Source: an uncultured Blastococcus sp. (GTDB lineage: Bacteria > Actinomycetota > Actinomycetes > Mycobacteriales > Antricoccaceae). Taken from it: a stretch of 8,193 nt of DNA. Positions 6,843 to 8,193 of the stretch are shown here, one piece after another (position 1 is the stretch's first letter; every line of letters begins with the position of its first letter). The stretch spans positions 1 through 8,193 of the forward strand of contig CAMIGT010000039.1 in NCBI GenBank assembly GCA_946221975.1, in the 5' to 3' direction. The notes beneath the pieces are model-generated. The model had not been told where the DNA came from, did not search any database, and was given only the letters and a program-made list of their open reading frames with translations. Both the position numbers and the translations under genes were made by a program.

Positions 6843-7620
6843 CACGCTGACCGAGCGGCTCGTTGACGACGCGGGGCTCTTTCCGCCGACCTCGCTCGAC
6901 ATGGGCGACGCGCTCGCCCGCAACGCGCGCGACCGTGCCGCCGGGGCACCGATGCTGACCAACCGGTTCCTGGTAACGAGCGGCGACCTGCCCGGCCTGC
7001 TCACCACATTGCCTGCGGGGCAGGAGATCGAGCTTGGTCTCATCCACAGCGGCGACGCCGACTCACTGTCCGAGGCACTCGGGCAGGCCAGGCAACTGGT
7101 GCGGCACGTCGAGCTCAAGGGTCTCGACGGGTGGGACGGCGTACCTGACGATCTTCCCGTGTACGTCGAGGCGGTGCCTCGGGCTGAGCTGCCCGAGGCC
7201 ATCGAGGTCGTGCGCTTAGCGAACCGCTCGGCGCCGACCGGGGTGAAGGTGCGGTGCGGGGGAGTGACCGCCGACCTCTTCCCTTCGGTCGAGGAGCTGG
7301 CGAGTGCGCTGCGGGCCATCGTCAACGCGGGAGTGCCCATGAAGGCAACCGCCGGACTCCACAGCGCGGTCCGCAACACCAACCCGCAGACTGGCTTCGA
7401 CCATCATGGGTTCGTCAACCTGCTCGTCGCTATCGATACGGCCTTACAGGACGGCGATGTGGTCTCGGCGCTTGCCGAACGCGATCCCGACAAGCTCGCC
7501 CAGCGGGCCCGTGGAATCAGCGATGAACGTGCGGCGCGGGTGCGCGACGTACTCGTCTCGTACGGGTCCTGCAGTACGTCGTCTCCCGTGCAGCAGGCCC
7601 GCGAGCTGCAGCTGCTGTAA
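6835..7620 (+). CDS. Unrecognised conserved-looking protein between hmgA and fahA
   Basis: A 261-residue soluble protein with no signal peptide or membrane segment, of no function I can name. ATG 6835 overlaps the hmgA stop by 8 bp and a weak GGAG lies at 6820-6823, so it is translationally coupled; fahA follows 24 nt later. Alternating strand/helix segments (for example ELGLIHSG, VRHVELKG, LPVYVEAVP, GVKVRCGG, VPMKATAGLH) suggest a TIM-barrel-like alpha/beta fold. The polar clusters most like active-site motifs are KVRCGG (138-143), MKATAGLHSAVR (169-180; Lys170, His176, Arg180) and GFDHHGFVNLL (187-197; His190, His191). Basic residues and histidines of this kind would suit a carboxylate or enolate ligand. 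Its place is that of maleylacetoacetate isomerase, but it is not a glutathione-transferase-like MaiA. Two TTA codons (residues 128 and 204) occur. Role as isomerase is a hypothesis only. Confidence 0.82.
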   Translation: MPNTLTERLVDDAGLFPPTSLDMGDALARNARDRAAGAPMLTNRFLVTSGDLPGLLTTLPAGQEIELGLIHSGDADSLSEALGQARQLVRHVELKGLDGWDGVPDDLPVYVEAVPRAELPEAIEVVRLANRSAPTGVKVRCGGVTADLFPSVEELASALRAIVNAGVPMKATAGLHSAVRNTNPQTGFDHHGFVNLLVAIDTALQDGDVVSALAERDPDKLAQRARGISDERAARVRDVLVSYGSCSTSSPVQQARELQLL

Positions 7621-7624
7621 CCGA

Positions 7625-7633
7625 GAAAGGAAA
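7625..7633 (+). promoter_or_regulatory. Ribosome binding site of fahA
   Basis: AAAGGAAAG is a purine-rich site about 11 nt before ATG 7645. It is the strongest ribosome site in the right-hand operon after that of hmgA and supports the chosen fahA start. Confidence 0.6.
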
Positions 7634-7644
7634 GTTTCGCAATC

Positions 7645-8193
7645 ATGTCTGACGTTCCGAGCGATAGCGGCTTCGGGCTGGCCAACCTGCCATATGGCGT
7701 CTTCAGCACCGCAGAGAGCACACCGCGAGTGGGCGTGCGCTACGGCGATCGGGTGCTTGACCTGGTGGCGGCGCTGGGCGATCCAGTGTTCGACAATCCC
7801 ACTCTCAACCCGTTCATGGCACTGGGCCGCGCCGCGTGGGAGGAGTCGCGGACTCACGTGAGGGATCTGCTCACGGCCGAACCGGACCACCCGGCCCTGA
7901 TCGCGCTGAGCGACGTGACACTGCACCTGCCGATCGAAGTCCCGGACTACGTCGACTTCTATGCCTCCGAGCACCACGCGAGCAATGTCGGGCGAATCTT
8001 CCGCCCTGACGCCGAGCCACTGCTGCCCAACTGGAAACACATGCCGGTCAGCTATCACGGCCGTGCCTCGACGGTCGTCGTGTCCGGGACCGACATCGTA
8101 CGTCCGAACGGTCAACGCAAGGCCCCGGACGCCGAGGCGCCGACGTTCGGGCCGTGCCAGCGGCTCGACGTCGAGGTCGAGCTGGGCTTCGTC
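7645..8193 (+). CDS. fahA: Fumarylacetoacetase, N-terminal part (cut by window end)
   Basis: The first 183 residues of a fumarylacetoacetate hydrolase, which cleaves fumarylacetoacetate to fumarate and acetoacetate, the last step of homogentisate catabolism. The reading frame is open to the window edge; the full family protein is about 400-430 residues. The N-terminal SH3-like domain (about 1-95) is followed by the start of the catalytic domain: DYVDFYASEHHASNVG contains Asp104 (metal ligand, as Asp126 in the mouse enzyme) and His111 (catalytic, as His133), then NWKHMPVSYHGRAST, and DVEVELGF with Glu177 and Glu179 as further metal ligands. All key residues visible in this part are intact. It follows the unknown gene by 24 nt in the same operon. 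The opposite strand is also open here, but only as a codon-bias shadow. Confidence 0.93.
   Translation, partial: MSDVPSDSGFGLANLPYGVFSTAESTPRVGVRYGDRVLDLVAALGDPVFDNPTLNPFMALGRAAWEESRTHVRDLLTAEPDHPALIALSDVTLHLPIEVPDYVDFYASEHHASNVGRIFRPDAEPLLPNWKHMPVSYHGRASTVVVSGTDIVRPNGQRKAPDAEAPTFGPCQRLDVEVELGFV

Noticed and set aside
7444..8115. Minus-strand open frame of 223 codons over the fahA start
   Set aside because: The plus strand encodes conserved fumarylacetoacetase residues across the same bases; the minus frame shows none.

Overview
The window is chromosomal-type DNA from a high-GC Gram-positive bacterium, most likely an actinomycete. Third codon positions are strongly G/C, the purine-rich ribosome sites and overlapping start/stop codons are typical, and the protein families fit aerobic aromatic catabolism. 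A few TTA leucine codons argue mildly against a Streptomyces-like genome. I cannot name the genus.

Layout. Left part, plus strand: a LigB/DODA-type extradiol ring-opening dioxygenase (90-947), then a metabolite:H+ symporter of the major facilitator superfamily (annotated 1093-2361) whose true N-terminus seems to lie upstream of any usable start codon. Next is a 149-bp convergent gap holding about 4.5 copies of an 18-bp tandem repeat (2422-2505). A MarR-family regulator follows on the minus strand (2511-3038). The divergent gap 3039-3122 carries a good sigma70-type promoter reading right and, just after the predicted transcription start, a perfect 7-2-7 palindrome that is the likely MarR operator.

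Right part, one tightly packed plus-strand operon: a metallo-beta-lactamase-fold protein with half of its metal site missing (3123-4085), an FAD-dependent aromatic hydroxylase (4085-5650), homogentisate 1,2-dioxygenase HmgA (5658-6842), an unrecognised 261-residue protein (6835-7620), and the first 183 residues of fumarylacetoacetase FahA (7645 to the window edge).

How it works together. HmgA opens homogentisate to maleylacetoacetate, and FahA cleaves fumarylacetoacetate to fumarate and acetoacetate. The hydroxylase plausibly makes homogentisate (or a related hydroquinone acid) from a monohydroxylated aromatic acid, and the transporter may import the substrate. The cis-trans isomerase step between HmgA and FahA has no recognisable gene here. 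The unknown gene sits exactly in that slot, translationally coupled to hmgA, and is the best candidate in the window for undescribed biology.
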